DNA from: Tritrichomonas musculus
Taxonomy: Eukaryota; Parabasalia; Tritrichomonadida; Tritrichomonadidae
DNA length: 64,000 nt
Direction of reading: 5' to 3'
Assembly (NCBI GenBank): GCA_039105265.1
Contig: JAPFFF010000042.1
Span: 1,240,001 to 1,304,000 of the forward strand
Shown here: piece after piece, positions 51,901 to 64,000 of the stretch
Numbering within the stretch: position 1 is the stretch's first letter
How the letters are laid out: each line of letters starts with the position of its first letter
Program-made: the position numbers and the translations under genes
The notes under the pieces: generated by a model
What the model saw: only the letters and a program-made list of their open reading frames with translations
Told to the model about the DNA's origin: nothing
Databases searched by the model: none

Positions 51901-54900
51901 GGCTGAGTTGTTTCTTGGCTGAATTGTTCATTGGCTGAGTTGTTTCTTGGCTGAGATGTTTCTTTGCTAAGTTGTTTTTGGCTGAGTTGCTTCTTGGCTG
52001 AGTTGCTCCTTGTCTGAGTTGCTCCTTGGGTAAGTTGTTCCTTTGCTGAGTTGTTCCTTTGCTGAGTTGTTTCTTGGCTGAATTGTTCCTTGGCTGAGTT
52101 GTTTCTTGGCTGAGATGTTTCTTTGCTAAGTTGTTCCTTGGCTGAGTTGTTTCTTGGGTAAGTTGTTCCTTGGCTGATTTGTTTCTTGGCTGAGTTGTTC
52201 CTTGGCTGAGTTGTTCCTTGGCTGAGTTGTTTCTTGGCTGAGATGTTTCTTTGCTAAGTTGTTCCTTGGCTGAGTTGTTTCTTGGGTAAGTTGTTCCTTG
52301 GCTGAGTTGTTTCTTGGCTGAGTTGTTTCTTGGCTGAGTTGTTTCTTGGCTGAATTGTTCCTTGGCTGAGTTGTTTCTTGGCTGAGATGTTTCTTTGCTA
52401 AGTTGTTCCTTGGCTGAGTTGTTTCTTGGGTAAGTTGTTCCTTGGCTGAGTTGTTTCTTGGCTGAGTTGTTTCTTGGCTGAATTGTTCCTTGGCTGAGTT
52501 GTTTCTTGGCTGAGATGTTTCTTTGCTAAGTTGTTCCTTGGCTGAGTTGTTTCTTGGGTAAGTTGTTCCTTGGCTGAGTTGTTTCTTGGGTAAGTTGTTC
52601 CTTGGCTGAGTTGTTCCTTGGCTGAGTTGTTTCTTGGCTGAGTTGTTTCTTTGCTAAGTTGTTCCTTGGCTGAGTTGTTTCTTGGGTAAGTTGTTCCTTG
52701 GCTGAGTTGTTTCTTGGCTGAGTTGTTTCTTGGCTGAATTGTTCCTTGGCTGAGTTGTTTCTTGGCTGAATTGTTCCTTGGCTGAATTGTTCCTTGGCTG
52801 AGATGTTTCTTTGCTAAGTTGTTCCTTGGCTGAGTTGTTTCTTGGGTAAGTTGTTCCTTGGCTGAGTTGTTTCTTGGCTGAGTTGTTCCTTGGCTGAGTT
52901 GTTCCTTGGCTGAGTTGTTTCTTGGCTGAGATGTTTCTTTGCTAAGTTGTTCCTTGGCTGAGTTGTTTCTTGGGTAAGTTGTTCCTTGGCTGAGTTGTTT
53001 CTTGGCTGAGTTGTTTCTTGGCTGAGTTGTTTCTTGGCTGAATTGTTCCTTGGCTGAGTTGTTTCTTGGGTAAGTTGTTCCTTGGCTGAGTTGTTCCTTG
53101 GCTGAGTTGTTTCTTGGGTAAGTTGTTCCTTGGCTGAGTTGTTTCTTGGCTGAGTTGTTCCTTGGCTGAGTTGTTCCTTGGCTGAGTTGTTTCTTGGCTG
53201 AGATGTTTCTTTGCTAAGTTGTTCCTTGGCTGAGTTGTTTCTTGGGTAAGTTGTTCCTTGGCTGAGTTGTTTCTTGGCTGAGTTGTTTCTTGGCTGAGTT
53301 GTTTCTTGGCTGAATTGTTCCTTGGCTGAGTTGTTTCTTGGCTGAGATGTTTCTTTGCTAAGTTGTTCCTTGGCTGAGTTGTTTCTTGGGTAAGTTGTTC
53401 CTTGGCTGAGTTGTTTCTTGGCTGAATTGTTCCTTGGCTGAGTTGTTTCTTGGCTGAATTGTTCCTTGGCTGAGTTGTTTCTTGGCTGAGTTGTTTCTTG
53501 GCTGAATTGTTCCTTGGCTGAGTTGTTTCTTGGCTGAATTGTTCCTTGGCTGAATTGTTCCTTGGCTGAGTTGTTTCTTGGCTGAGTTGCTCCTTGGCTG
53601 AGTTGCTCCTTGGCTGAGTTGCTCCTTGGGTAAGTTGTTCCTTGGCTGAGTTGTTCCTTTGCTGAGTTGTTTCTTGGCTGAATTGTTCCTTGGCTGAGTT
53701 GTTTCTTGGCTGAATTGTTCATTGGCTGAGTTGTTTCTTGGCTGAGATGTTTCTTTGCTAAGTTGTTTTTGGCTGAGTTGCTTCTTGGCTGAGTTGCTCC
53801 TTGTCTGAATTGCTCCTTGGGTAAGTTGTTCCTTTGCTGAGTTGTTCCTTTGCTGAGTTGTTTCTTGGCTGAATTGTTCCTTGGCTGAGTTGTTTCTTGG
53901 CTGAGATGTTTCTTTGCTAAGTTGTTCCTTGGCTGAGTTGTTTCTTGGGTAAGTTGTTCCTTGGCTGATTTGTTTCTTGGCTGAGTTGTTCCTTGGCTGA
54001 GTTGTTCCTTGGCTGAGTTGTTTCTTGGCTGAGATGTTTCTTTGCTAAGTTGTTCCTTGGCTGAGTTGTTTCTTGGGTAAGTTGTTCCTTGGCTGAGTTG
54101 TTTCTTGGCTGAGTTGTTTCTTGGCTGAGTTGTTTCTTGGCTGAATTGTTCCTTGGCTGAGTTGTTTCTTGGCTGAGATGTTTCTTTGCTAAGTTGTTCC
54201 TTGGCTGAGTTGTTTCTTGGGTAAGTTGTTCCTTGGCTGAGTTGTTTCTTGGCTGAGTTGTTTCTTGGCTGAATTGTTCCTTGGCTGAGTTGTTTCTTGG
54301 CTGAGATGTTTCTTTGCTAAGTTGTTCCTTGGCTGAGTTGTTTCTTGGGTAAGTTGTTCCTTGGCTGAGTTGTTTCTTGGGTAAGTTGTTCCTTGGCTGA
54401 GTTGTTCCTTGGCTGAGTTGTTTCTTGGCTGAGTTGTTTCTTTGCTAAGTTGTTCCTTGGCTGAGTTGTTTCTTGGGTAAGTTGTTCCTTGGCTGAGTTG
54501 TTTCTTGGCTGAGTTGTTTCTTGGCTGAGTTGTTCCTTGGCTGAGTTGTTTCTTGGCTGAGTTGTTTCTTGGCTGAATTGTTCCTTGGCTGAATTGTTCC
54601 TTGGCTGAGTTGTTTCTTGGCTGAGATGTTTCTTTGCTAAGTTGTTCCTTGGCTGAGTTGTTTCTTGGCTGAGATGTTTCTTTGCTAAGTTGTTCCTTGG
54701 CTGAGTTGTTTCTTGGGTAAGTTGTTCCTTGGCTGATTTGTTTCTTTGCTGAGTTGTTCCTTGGCTGAGTTGTTCCTTGGCTGAGTTGTTTCTTGGCTGA
54801 GATGTTTCTTTGCTAAGTTGTTCCTTGGCTGAGTTGTTTCTTGGGTAAGTTGTTCCTTGGCTGAGTTGTTTCTTGGCTGAGTTGTTTCTTGGCTGAGTTG

Positions 54901-57900
54901 TTTCTTGGCTGAATTGTTCCTTGGCTGAGTTGTTTCTTGGCTGAGATGTTTCTTTGCTAAGTTGTTCCTTGGCTGAGTTGTTTCTTGGGTAAGTTGTTCC
55001 TTGGCTGAGTTGTTTCTTGGGTAAGTTGTTCCTTGGCTGAGTTGTTCCTTGGCTGAGTTGTTTCTTGGCTGAGTTGTTTCTTTGCTAAGTTGTTCCTTGG
55101 CTGAGTTGTTTCTTGGCTGAGTTGTTTCTTGGGTAAGTTGTTCCTTGGCTGAATTGTTCCTTGGCTGAATTGTTCCTTGGCTGAGTTGTTTCTTGGCTGA
55201 GTTGCTCCTTGGCTGAGTTGTTTCTTGGCTGAGTTGTTTCTTGGCTGAGTTGTTCCTTGGCTGAGTTGTTTCTTGGCTGAGTTGTTTCTTGGCTGAGTTG
55301 TTTCTTTGCTAAGTTGTTCCTTGGCTGAGTTGTTTCTTGGCTGAGTTGTTTCTTGGGTAAGTTGTTCCTTGGCTGAATTGTTCCTTGGCTGAATTGTTCC
55401 TTGGCTGAATTGTTCCTTGGCTGAATTGTTCCTTGGCTGAGTTGTTTCTTGGCTGAGTTGTTTCTTGGCTGAGTTGTTCCTTGGCTGAGTTGTTTCTTGG
55501 CTGAATTGTTCCTTGGCTGAATTGTTCCTTGGCTGAGTTGTTTCTTGGCTGAGATGTTTCTTTGCTAAGTTGTTCCTTGGCTGAGTTGTTTCTTGGGTAA
55601 GTTGTTCCTTGGCTGAGTTGTTCCTTGGCTGAGTTGTTTCTTGGCTGAGATGTTTCTTTGCTAAGTTGTTCCTTGGCTGAGTTGTTTCTTGGGTAAGTTG
55701 TTCCTTGGCTGAGTTGTTTCTTGGCTGAGTTGTTCCTTGGCTGAGTTGTTCCTTGGCTGAGTTGTTTCTTGGCTGAGATGTTTCTTTGCTAAGTTGTTCC
55801 TTGGCTGAGTTGTTTCTTGGGTAAGTTGTTCCTTGGCTGAGTTGTTTCTTGGCTGAGTTGTTTCTTGGCTGAGTTGTTTCTTGGCTGAATTGTTCCTTGG
55901 CTGAGTTGTTTCTTGGGTAAGTTGTTCCTTGGCTGAGTTGTTCCTTGGCTGAGTTGTTTCTTGGGTAAGTTGTTCCTTGGCTGAGTTGTTTCTTGGCTGA
56001 ATTGTTCCTTGGCTGAGTTATTTCTTGGCTGAGATGTTTCTTTGCTAAGTTGTTCCTTGGCTGAGTTGTTCCTTGGCTGAGTTGTTTCTTGGCTGAGTTG
56101 TTTCTTGGCTGAGTTGTTCCTTGGCTGAGTTGTTCCTTGGCTGAGTTGTTTCTTGGCTGAGATGTTTCTTTGCTAAGTTGTTCCTTGGCTGAGTTGTTTC
56201 TTGGGTAAGTTGTTTCTTGGCTGAGATGTTTCTTTGCTAAGTTGTTCCTTGGCTGAGTTGTTTCTTTGCTAAGTTGTTCCTTGGCTGAGTTGTTCCTTGG
56301 CTGAGTTGTTTCTTGGCTGAGTTGTTTCTTGGCTGAGTTGTTCCTTGGCTGAGTTGTTCCTTGGCTGAGTTGTTTCTTGGCTGAGATGTTTCTTTGCTAA
56401 GTTGTTCCTTGGCTGAGTTGTTTCTTTGCTAAGTTGTTCCTTGGCTGAGTTGTTTCTTGGGTAAGTAGTTCCTTGGCTGAGTTGTTTCTTGGCTGAGTTG
56501 TTTCTTGGCTGAATTGTTCCTTGGCTGAGTTGTTTCTTGGCTGAGATGTTTCTTTGCTAAGTTGTTCCTTGGCTGAGTTGTTTCTTGGGTAAGTTGTTCC
56601 TTGGCTGAGTTGTTTCTTGGCTGAGATGTTTCTTTGCTAAGTTGTTCCTTGGCTGAGTTGTTTCTTGGGTAAGTTGTTCCTTGGCTGAGATGTTTCTTTG
56701 CTAAGTTGTTCCTTGGCTGAGTTGTTTCTTGGGTAAGTTGTTCCTTGGCTGAGTTGTTTCTTGGCTGAATTGTTCCTTGGCTGAATTGTTCCTTGGCTGA
56801 GTTGTTTCTTGGCTGAGATGTTTCTTTGCTAAGTTGTTCCTTGGCTGAGTTGTTTCTTGGGTAAGTTGTTCCTTGGCTGAGTTGTTTCTTGGCTGAGTTG
56901 TTTCTTGGCTGAATTGTTCCTTGGCTGAGTTGCTCCTTGGGTAAGTTGTTCCTTGGCTGAGTTGTTCCTTTGCTGAGTTGTTTCTTGGCTGAATTGTTCC
57001 TTGGCTGAGTTGTTTCTTGGCTGAATTGTTCCTTGGCTGAGTTGTTTCTTGGCTGAGTTGCTCCTTGGCTGAGTTGCTCCTTGGGTAAGTTGTTCCTTGG
57101 CTGAGTTGTTCCTTTGCTGAGTTGTTTCTTGGCTGAATTGTTCCTTGGCTGAATTGTTCCTTGGCTGAGTTGTTTCTTGGCTGAGTTGCTCCTTGGCTGA
57201 GTTGCTCCTTGGGTAAGTTGTTCCTTGGCTGAGTTGTTCCTTTGCTGAGTTGTTTCTTGGCTGAATTGTTCCTTGGCTGAGTTGTTTCTTGGCTGAATTG
57301 TTCATTGGCTGAGTTGTTCCTTGGCTGAGTTGCTCCTTGTCTGAGTTGCTCCTTGGGTAAGTTGTTCCTTTGCTGAGTTGTTCCTTTGCTGAGTTGTTTC
57401 TTGGCTGAATTGTTCCTTGGCTGAGTTGTTTCTTGGCTGAGATGTTTCTTTGCTAAGTTGTTCCTTGGCTGAGTTGTTTCTTGGGTAAGTTGTTCCTTGG
57501 CTGAGTTGTTTCTTGGCTGAGTTGTTCCTTGGCTGAGTTGTTCCTTGGCTGAGTTGTTTCTTGGCTGAGATGTTTCTTTGCTAAGTTGTTCCTTGGCTGA
57601 GTTGTTTCTTGGGTAAGTTGTTTCTTGGCTGAGTTGTTTCTTGGCTGAGTTGTTTCTTGGCTGAGTTGTTTCTTGGCTGAGTTGTCTCTTGGCTGAGTTG
57701 TTTCTTGGCTGAATTGTTCCTTGGCTGAGTTGTTTCTTGGCTGAGATGTTTCTTTGCTAAGTTGTTCCTTGGCTGAGTTGTTTCTTGGGTAAGTTGTTCC
57801 TTGGCTGAGTTGTTTCTTGGCTGAGTTGTTTCTTGGCTGAATTGTTCCTTGGCTGAGTTGTTTCTTGGCTGAGATGTTTCTTTGCTAAGTTGTTCCTTGG

Positions 57901-60900
57901 CTGAGTTGTTTCTTGGGTAAGTTGTTCCTTGGCTGAGTTGTTTCTTGGGTAAGTTGTTCCTTGGCTGAGTTGTTCCTTGGCTGAGTTGTTTCTTGGCTGA
58001 GATGTTTCTTTGCTAAGTTGTTCCTTGGCTGAGTTGTTTCTTGGGTAAGTTGTTCCTTGGCTGAGTTGTTTCTTGGCTGAGTTGTTTCTTGGCTGAGTTG
58101 TTCCTTGGCTGAGTTGTTTCTTGGCTGAGTTGTTTCTTGGCTGAATTGTTCCTTGGCTGAATTGTTCCTTGGCTGAGTTGTTTCTTGGCTGAGATGTTTC
58201 TTTGCTAAGTTGTTCCTTGGCTGAGTTGTTTCTTGGGTAAGTTGTTCCTTGGCTGATTTGTTTCTTTGCTGAGTTGTTCCTTGGCTGAGTTGTTCCTTGG
58301 CTGAGTTGTTTCTTGGCTGAGATGTTTCTTTGCTAAGTTGTTCCTTGGCTGAGTTGTTTCTTGGGTAAGTTGTTCCTTGGCTGAGTTGTTTCTTGGCTGA
58401 GTTGTTTCTTGGCTGAGTTGTTTCTTGGCTGAGTTGTTTCTTGGCTGAATTGTTCCTTGGCTGAGTTGTTTCTTGGCTGAGATGTTTCTTTGCTAAGTTG
58501 TTCCTTGGCTGAGTTGTTTCTTGGGTAAGTTGTTCCTTGGCTGAGTTGTTTCTTGGCTGAGTTGTTTCTTGGCTGAGTTGTTCCTTGGCTGAGTTGTTCC
58601 TTGGCTGAGTTGTTTCTTGGGTAAGTTGTTCCTTGGCTGAGTTGTTTCTTGGCTGAGTTGTTTCTTGGCTGAGTTGTTTCTTGGCTGAATTGTTCCTTGG
58701 CTGAGTTGTTTCTTGGCTGAATTGTTCCTTGGCTGAGTTGTTTCTTGGCTGAGTTGTTTCTTGGCTGAATTGTTCCTTGGCTGAGTTGTTTCTTGGCTGA
58801 ATTGTTCCTTGGCTGAGTTGTTTCTTGGCTGAATTGCTCCTTGACTGAGTTGCTCCTTGGGTAAGTTGTTCCTTGGCTGAGTTGTTCCTTTGCTGAGTTT
58901 TTTCTTGGCTGAATTGTTCCTTGGCTGAGTTGTTTCTTGGCTGAATTGTTCCTTGGCTGAGTTGTTTCTTGGCTGAGATGTTTCTTTGCTAAGTTGTTTT
59001 TGGCTGAGTTGCTTCTTGGCTGAGTTGCTCCTTGTCTGAGTTGCTCCTTGGGTAAGTTGTTCCTTTGCTGAGTTGTTCCTTTGCTGAGTTGTTTCTTGGC
59101 TGAATTGTTCCTTGGCTGAGTTGTTTTTTGGCTGAGTTGCTCCTTGGCTAAGTTGTTTTTTGGCTGATTTGTTTCTTGGCTGAGTTGTTCCTTGGCTGAG
59201 TTGTTCCTTGGCTGAGTTGTTTCTTGGGTAAGTTGTTCCTTGGCTGAGTTGTTTCTTGGCTGAGTTGTTTCTTGGCTGAGTTGTTTCTTGGCTGAATTGT
59301 TCCTTGGCTGAGTTGTTTCTTGGGTAAGTTGTTCCTTGGCTGAGTTGTTCCTTGGCTGAGTTGTTTCTTGGGTAAGTTGTTCCTTGGCTGAGTTGTTCCT
59401 TGGCTGAGTTGTTCCTTGGCTGAGTTGTTTCTTGGCTGAGATGTTTCTTTGCTAAGTTGTTCCTTGGCTGAGTTGTTCCTTGGCTGAGTTGTTCCTTGGC
59501 TGAGTTGTTCCTTGGCTGAGTTGTTTCTTGGGTAAGTTGTTCCTTGGCTGAGTTGTTTCTTGGCTGAGTTGTTTCTTGGCTGAGTTGTTTCTTGGCTGAA
59601 TTGTTCCTTGGCTGAGTTGTTTCTTGGCTGAGTTGTTTCTTTGCTAAGTTGTTCCTTGGCTGAGTTGTTTCTTGGGTAAGTTGTTCCTTGGCTGAGTTGT
59701 TTCTTGGCTGAATTGTTCCTTGGCTGAGTTGTTTCTTGGCTGAATTGTTCCTTGGCTGAGTTGTTTCTTGGCTGAGTTGTTTCTTGGCTGAATTGTTCCT
59801 TGGCTGAGTTGTTTCTTGGCTGAATTGTTCCTTGGCTGAATTGTTCCTTGGCTGAGTTGTTTCTTGGCTGAGTTGCTCCTTGGCTGAGTTGCTCCTTGGC
59901 TGAGTTGCTCCTTGGGTAAGTTGTTCCTTGGCTGAGTTGTTCCTTTGCTGAGTTGTTTCTTGGCTGAATTGTTCCTTGGCTGAGTTGTTTCTTGGCTGAA
60001 TTGTTCATTGGCTGAGTTGTTTCTTGGCTGAGATGTTTCTTTGCTAAGTTGTTTTTGGCTGAGTTGCTTCTTGGCTGAGTTGCTCCTTGTCTGAGTTGCT
60101 CCTTGGGTAAGTTGTTCCTTTGCTGAGTTGTTCCTTTGCTGAGTTGTTTCTTGGCTGAATTGTTCCTTGGCTGAGTTGTTTCTTGGCTGAGATGTTTCTT
60201 TGCTAAGTTGTTCCTTGGCTGAGTTGTTTCTTGGGTAAGTTGTTCCTTGGCTGAGTTGTTTCTTGGCTGAGTTGTTCCTTGGCTGAGTTGTTCCTTGGCT
60301 GAGTTGTTTCTTGGCTGAGATGTTTCTTTGCTAAGTTGTTCCTTGGCTGAGTTGTTTCTTGGGTAAGTTGTTCCTTGGCTGAGTTGTTTCTTGGCTGAGT
60401 TGTTTCTTGGCTGAGTTGTTTCTTGGCTGAATTGTTCCTTGGCTGAGTTGTTTCTTGGCTGAGATGTTTCTTTGCTAAGTTGTTCCTTGGCTGAGTTGTT
60501 TCTTGGGTAAGTTGTTCCTTGGCTGAGTTGTTTCTTGGCTGAGTTGTTTCTTGGCTGAATTGTTCCTTGGCTGAGTTGTTTCTTGGCTGAGATGTTTCTT
60601 TGCTAAGTTGTTCCTTGGCTGAGTTGTTTCTTGGGTAAGTTGTTCCTTGGCTGAGTTGTTTCTTGGGTAAGTTGTTCCTTGGCTGAGTTGTTCCTTGGCT
60701 GAGTTGTTTCTTGGCTGAGTTGTTTCTTTGCTAAGTTGTTCCTTGGCTGAGTTGTTTCTTGGGTAAGTTGTTCCTTGGCTGAGTTGTTTCTTGGCTGAGT
60801 TGTTTCTTGGCTGAATTGTTCCTTGGCTGAGTTGTTTCTTGGCTGAATTGTTCCTTGGCTGAATTGTTCCTTGGCTGAGATGTTTCTTTGCTAAGTTGTT

Positions 60901-63900
60901 CCTTGGCTGAGTTGTTTCTTGGGTAAGTTGTTCCTTGGCTGAGTTGTTTCTTGGCTGAGTTGTTCCTTGGCTGAGTTGTTCCTTGGCTGAGTTGTTTCTT
61001 GGCTGAGATGTTTCTTTGCTAAGTTGTTCCTTGGCTGAGTTGTTTCTTGGGTAAGTTGTTCCTTGGCTGAGTTGTTTCTTGGCTGAGTTGTTTCTTGGCT
61101 GAGTTGTTTCTTGGCTGAATTGTTCCTTGGCTGAGTTGTTTCTTGGGTAAGTTGTTCCTTGGCTGAGTTGTTCCTTGGCTGAGTTGTTTCTTGGGTAAGT
61201 TGTTCCTTGGCTGAGTTGTTTCTTGGCTGAGTTGTTCCTTGGCTGAGTTGTTCCTTGGCTGAGTTGTTTCTTGGCTGAGATGTTTCTTTGCTAAGTTGTT
61301 CCTTGGCTGAGTTGTTTCTTGGGTAAGTTGTTCCTTGGCTGAGTTGTTTCTTGGCTGAGTTGTTTCTTGGCTGAGTTGTTTCTTGGCTGAATTGTTCCTT
61401 GGCTGAGTTGTTTCTTGGCTGAGATGTTTCTTTGCTAAGTTGTTCCTTGGCTGAGTTGTTTCTTGGGTAAGTTGTTCCTTGGCTGAGTTGTTTCTTGGCT
61501 GAATTGTTCCTTGGCTGAGTTGTTTCTTGGCTGAATTGTTCCTTGGCTGAGTTGTTTCTTGGCTGAGTTGTTTCTTGGCTGAATTGTTCCTTGGCTGAGT
61601 TGTTTCTTGGCTGAATTGTTCCTTGGCTGAATTGTTCCTTGGCTGAGTTGTTTCTTGGCTGAGTTGCTCCTTGGCTGAGTTGCTCCTTGGCTGAGTTGCT
61701 CCTTGGGTAAGTTGTTCCTTGGCTGAGTTGTTCCTTTGCTGAGTTGTTTCTTGGCTGAATTGTTCCTTGGCTGAGTTGTTTCTTGGCTGAATTGTTCATT
61801 GGCTGAGTTGTTTCTTGGCTGAGATGTTTCTTTGCTAAGTTGTTTTTGGCTGAGTTGCTTCTTGGCTGAGTTGCTCCTTGTCTGAATTGCTCCTTGGGTA
61901 AGTTGTTCCTTGGCTGAGTTGTTCCTTTGCTGAGTTGTTTCTTGGCTGAATTGTTCCTTGGCTGAGTTGTTTCTTGGCTGAGATGTTTCTTTGCTAAGTT
62001 GTTCCTTGGCTGAGTTGTTTCTTGGGTAAGTTGTTCCTTGGCTGATTTGTTTCTTGGCTGAGTTGTTCCTTGGCTGAGTTGTTCCTTGGCTGAGTTGTTT
62101 CTTGGCTGAGATGTTTCTTTGCTAAGTTGTTCCTTGGCTGAGTTGTTTCTTGGGTAAGTTGTTCCTTGGCTGAGTTGTTTCTTGGCTGAGTTGTTTCTTG
62201 GCTGAGTTGTTTCTTGGCTGAATTGTTCCTTGGCTGAGTTGTTTCTTGGCTGAGATGTTTCTTTGCTAAGTTGTTCCTTGGCTGAGTTGTTTCTTGGGTA
62301 AGTTGTTCCTTGGCTGAGTTGTTTCTTGGCTGAGTTGTTTCTTGGCTGAATTGTTCCTTGGCTGAGTTGTTTCTTGGCTGAGATGTTTCTTTGCTAAGTT
62401 GTTCCTTGGCTGAGTTGTTTCTTGGGTAAGTTGTTCCTTGGCTGAGTTGTTTCTTGGGTAAGTTGTTCCTTGGCTGAGTTGTTCCTTGGCTGAGTTGTTT
62501 CTTGGCTGAGTTGTTTCTTTGCTAAGTTGTTCCTTGGCTGAGTTGTTTCTTGGGTAAGTTGTTCCTTGGCTGAGTTGTTTCTTGGCTGAGTTGTTTCTTG
62601 GCTGAGTTGTTCCTTGGCTGAGTTGTTTCTTGGCTGAGTTGTTTCTTGGCTGAATTGTTCCTTGGCTGAATTGTTCCTTGGCTGAGTTGTTTCTTGGCTG
62701 AGATGTTTCTTTGCTAAGTTGTTCCTTGGCTGAGTTGTTTCTTGGCTGAGATGTTTCTTTGCTAAGTTGTTCCTTGGCTGAGTTGTTTCTTGGGTAAGTT
62801 GTTCCTTGGCTGATTTGTTTCTTTGCTGAGTTGTTCCTTGGCTGAGTTGTTCCTTGGCTGAGTTGTTTCTTGGCTGAGATGTTTCTTTGCTAAGTTGTTC
62901 CTTGGCTGAGTTGTTTCTTGGGTAAGTTGTTCCTTGGCTGAGTTGTTTCTTGGCTGAGTTGTTTCTTGGCTGAGTTGTTTCTTGGCTGAATTGTTCCTTG
63001 GCTGAGTTGTTTCTTGGCTGAGATGTTTCTTTGCTAAGTTGTTCCTTGGCTGAGTTGTTTCTTGGGTAAGTTGTTCCTTGGCTGAGTTGTTTCTTGGGTA
63101 AGTTGTTCCTTGGCTGAGTTGTTCCTTGGCTGAGTTGTTTCTTGGCTGAGTTGTTTCTTTGCTAAGTTGTTCCTTGGCTGAGTTGTTTCTTGGCTGAGTT
63201 GTTTCTTGGGTAAGTTGTTCCTTGGCTGAGTTGTTTCTTGGCTGAATTGTTCCTTGGCTGAATTGTTCCTTGGCTGAGTTGTTTCTTGGCTGAGATGTTT
63301 CTTTGCTAAGTTGTTCCTTGGCTGAGTTGTTTCTTGGGTAAGTTGTTCCTTGGCTGAGTTGTTCCTTGGCTGAGTTGTTTCTTGGCTGAGATGTTTCTTT
63401 GCTAAGTTGTTCCTTGGCTGAGTTGTTTCTTGGGTAAGTTGTTCCTTGGCTGAGTTGTTTCTTGGCTGAGTTGTTCCTTGGCTGAGTTGTTCCTTGGCTG
63501 AGTTGTTTCTTGGCTGAGATGTTTCTTTGCTAAGTTGTTCCTTGGCTGAGTTGTTTCTTGGGTAAGTTGTTCCTTGGCTGAGTTGTTTCTTGGCTGAGTT
63601 GTTTCTTGGCTGAGTTGTTTCTTGGCTGAATTGTTCCTTGGCTGAGTTGTTTCTTGGGTAAGTTGTTCCTTGGCTGAGTTGTTCCTTGGCTGAGTTGTTT
63701 CTTGGGTAAGTTGTTCCTTGGCTGAGTTGTTTCTTGGCTGAATTGTTCCTTGGCTGAGTTATTTCTTGGCTGAGATGTTTCTTTGCTAAGTTGTTCCTTG
63801 GCTGAGTTGTTCCTTGGCTGAGTTGTTTCTTGGCTGAGTTGTTTCTTGGCTGAGTTGTTCCTTGGCTGAGTTGTTCCTTGGCTGAGTTGTTTCTTGGCTG

Positions 63901-64000
63901 AGATGTTTCTTTGCTAAGTTGTTCCTTGGCTGAGTTGTTTCTTGGGTAAGTTGTTTCTTGGCTGAGATGTTTCTTTGCTAAGTTGTTCCTTGGCTGAGTT
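42991..64000. repeat. 16-bp satellite, right array (CTTGGCTGAG orientation), 21 kb with higher-order structure
   Basis: About 1,310 monomers of the consensus TTGTTTCTTGGCTGAG, running off the window. Frequent variants are TTGTTCCTTGGCTGAG, TTGTTTCTTGGGTAAG, ATGTTTCTTTGCTAAG and TTGCTCCTTGGCTGAG; a rare 15-bp monomer is TTGTTTTTGGCTGAG. The rare marker TTGTTCATTGGCTGA occurs near 44653, 46444, 49947, 51931, 53722, 57305, 60008 and 61799. Spacings of 1,791 bp recur three times, and blocks repeat every 7,278 and then 8,077 bp, so there are nested higher-order repeats. Minus-strand frames up to 414 codons encode a 16-residue repeat because 16 bp times three gives 48 bp; I do not regard them as genes. 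Confidence 0.95.

Noticed and set aside
44081-61799. Minus-strand open frames of 62-414 codons encoding NNSAKKQLSQ-type repeats
   Set aside because: They are the 16-bp satellite read through all frames. They all start at the same marker monomer, have no unique sequence and no promoter context.

Overview
The window looks like nuclear DNA of a parabasalid protist (Trichomonas vaginalis or a close relative). The reasons are intronless genes in the standard code, very AT-rich spacers, very short gaps between genes, trichomonad-type initiator motifs (TCAYW) just upstream of a start, and two Maverick/Polinton elements side by side. The species is an inference. Entamoeba invadens, which also carries Polintons, is the main alternative.

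Layout. 1-7074: the right-hand part of a Maverick (A), whose left end lies outside the window. It carries an integrase, packaging ATPase, pVI-like protein, Ulp1/adenain-type protease, a possible minor capsid protein and a free-standing HNH endonuclease. 7074-10493: a host gene resembling the NCKAP1/Nap1/HEM subunit of the WAVE actin-regulatory complex, bracketed by 134/135-bp inverted repeats; Maverick A ends exactly at the left repeat. 10587-13840: about 25 copies of a 122-bp minisatellite, each copy made of two hairpin half-units, decaying at its right edge. 14085-15575: a non-autonomous hAT transposon with CAGGG termini, a perfect 8-bp target duplication and dense CGGGCA subterminal motifs. 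15923-33135: a second Maverick (B), apparently whole and young, with identical 282-bp terminal inverted repeats and 12 genes, including protein-primed DNA polymerase B, integrase, packaging ATPase, probable major capsid protein, pVI-like protein and a very large fibre-like protein. 34210-35625: a host TBC-domain Rab GAP resembling TBC1D5.

37228-64000 is a large non-coding repeat landscape. A 16-bp satellite runs in one orientation at 37228-38979 and in the opposite orientation for 21 kb from 42991 to the window end. Between them are two 1,374-bp mirror-image arms (38554-39927 and 42043-43416) around a 2.1-kb AT-rich spacer. The right array has nested higher-order structure: 16 bp, then 1,791 bp, then about 7.3-8.1 kb. 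A 27-nt perfect hairpin sits at the inner end of each arm and also at 13931. In the left arm its 3-nt loop is flipped relative to the otherwise mirrored sequence.

The two Mavericks share a core of functions (integrase, FtsK/A32-type ATPase, pVI-like peptide) but differ in sequence and gene order, so they represent different families. The two host genes are unrelated in function beyond both serving the cytoskeleton and endomembrane system. I recognised no tRNA, rRNA or CRISPR array.
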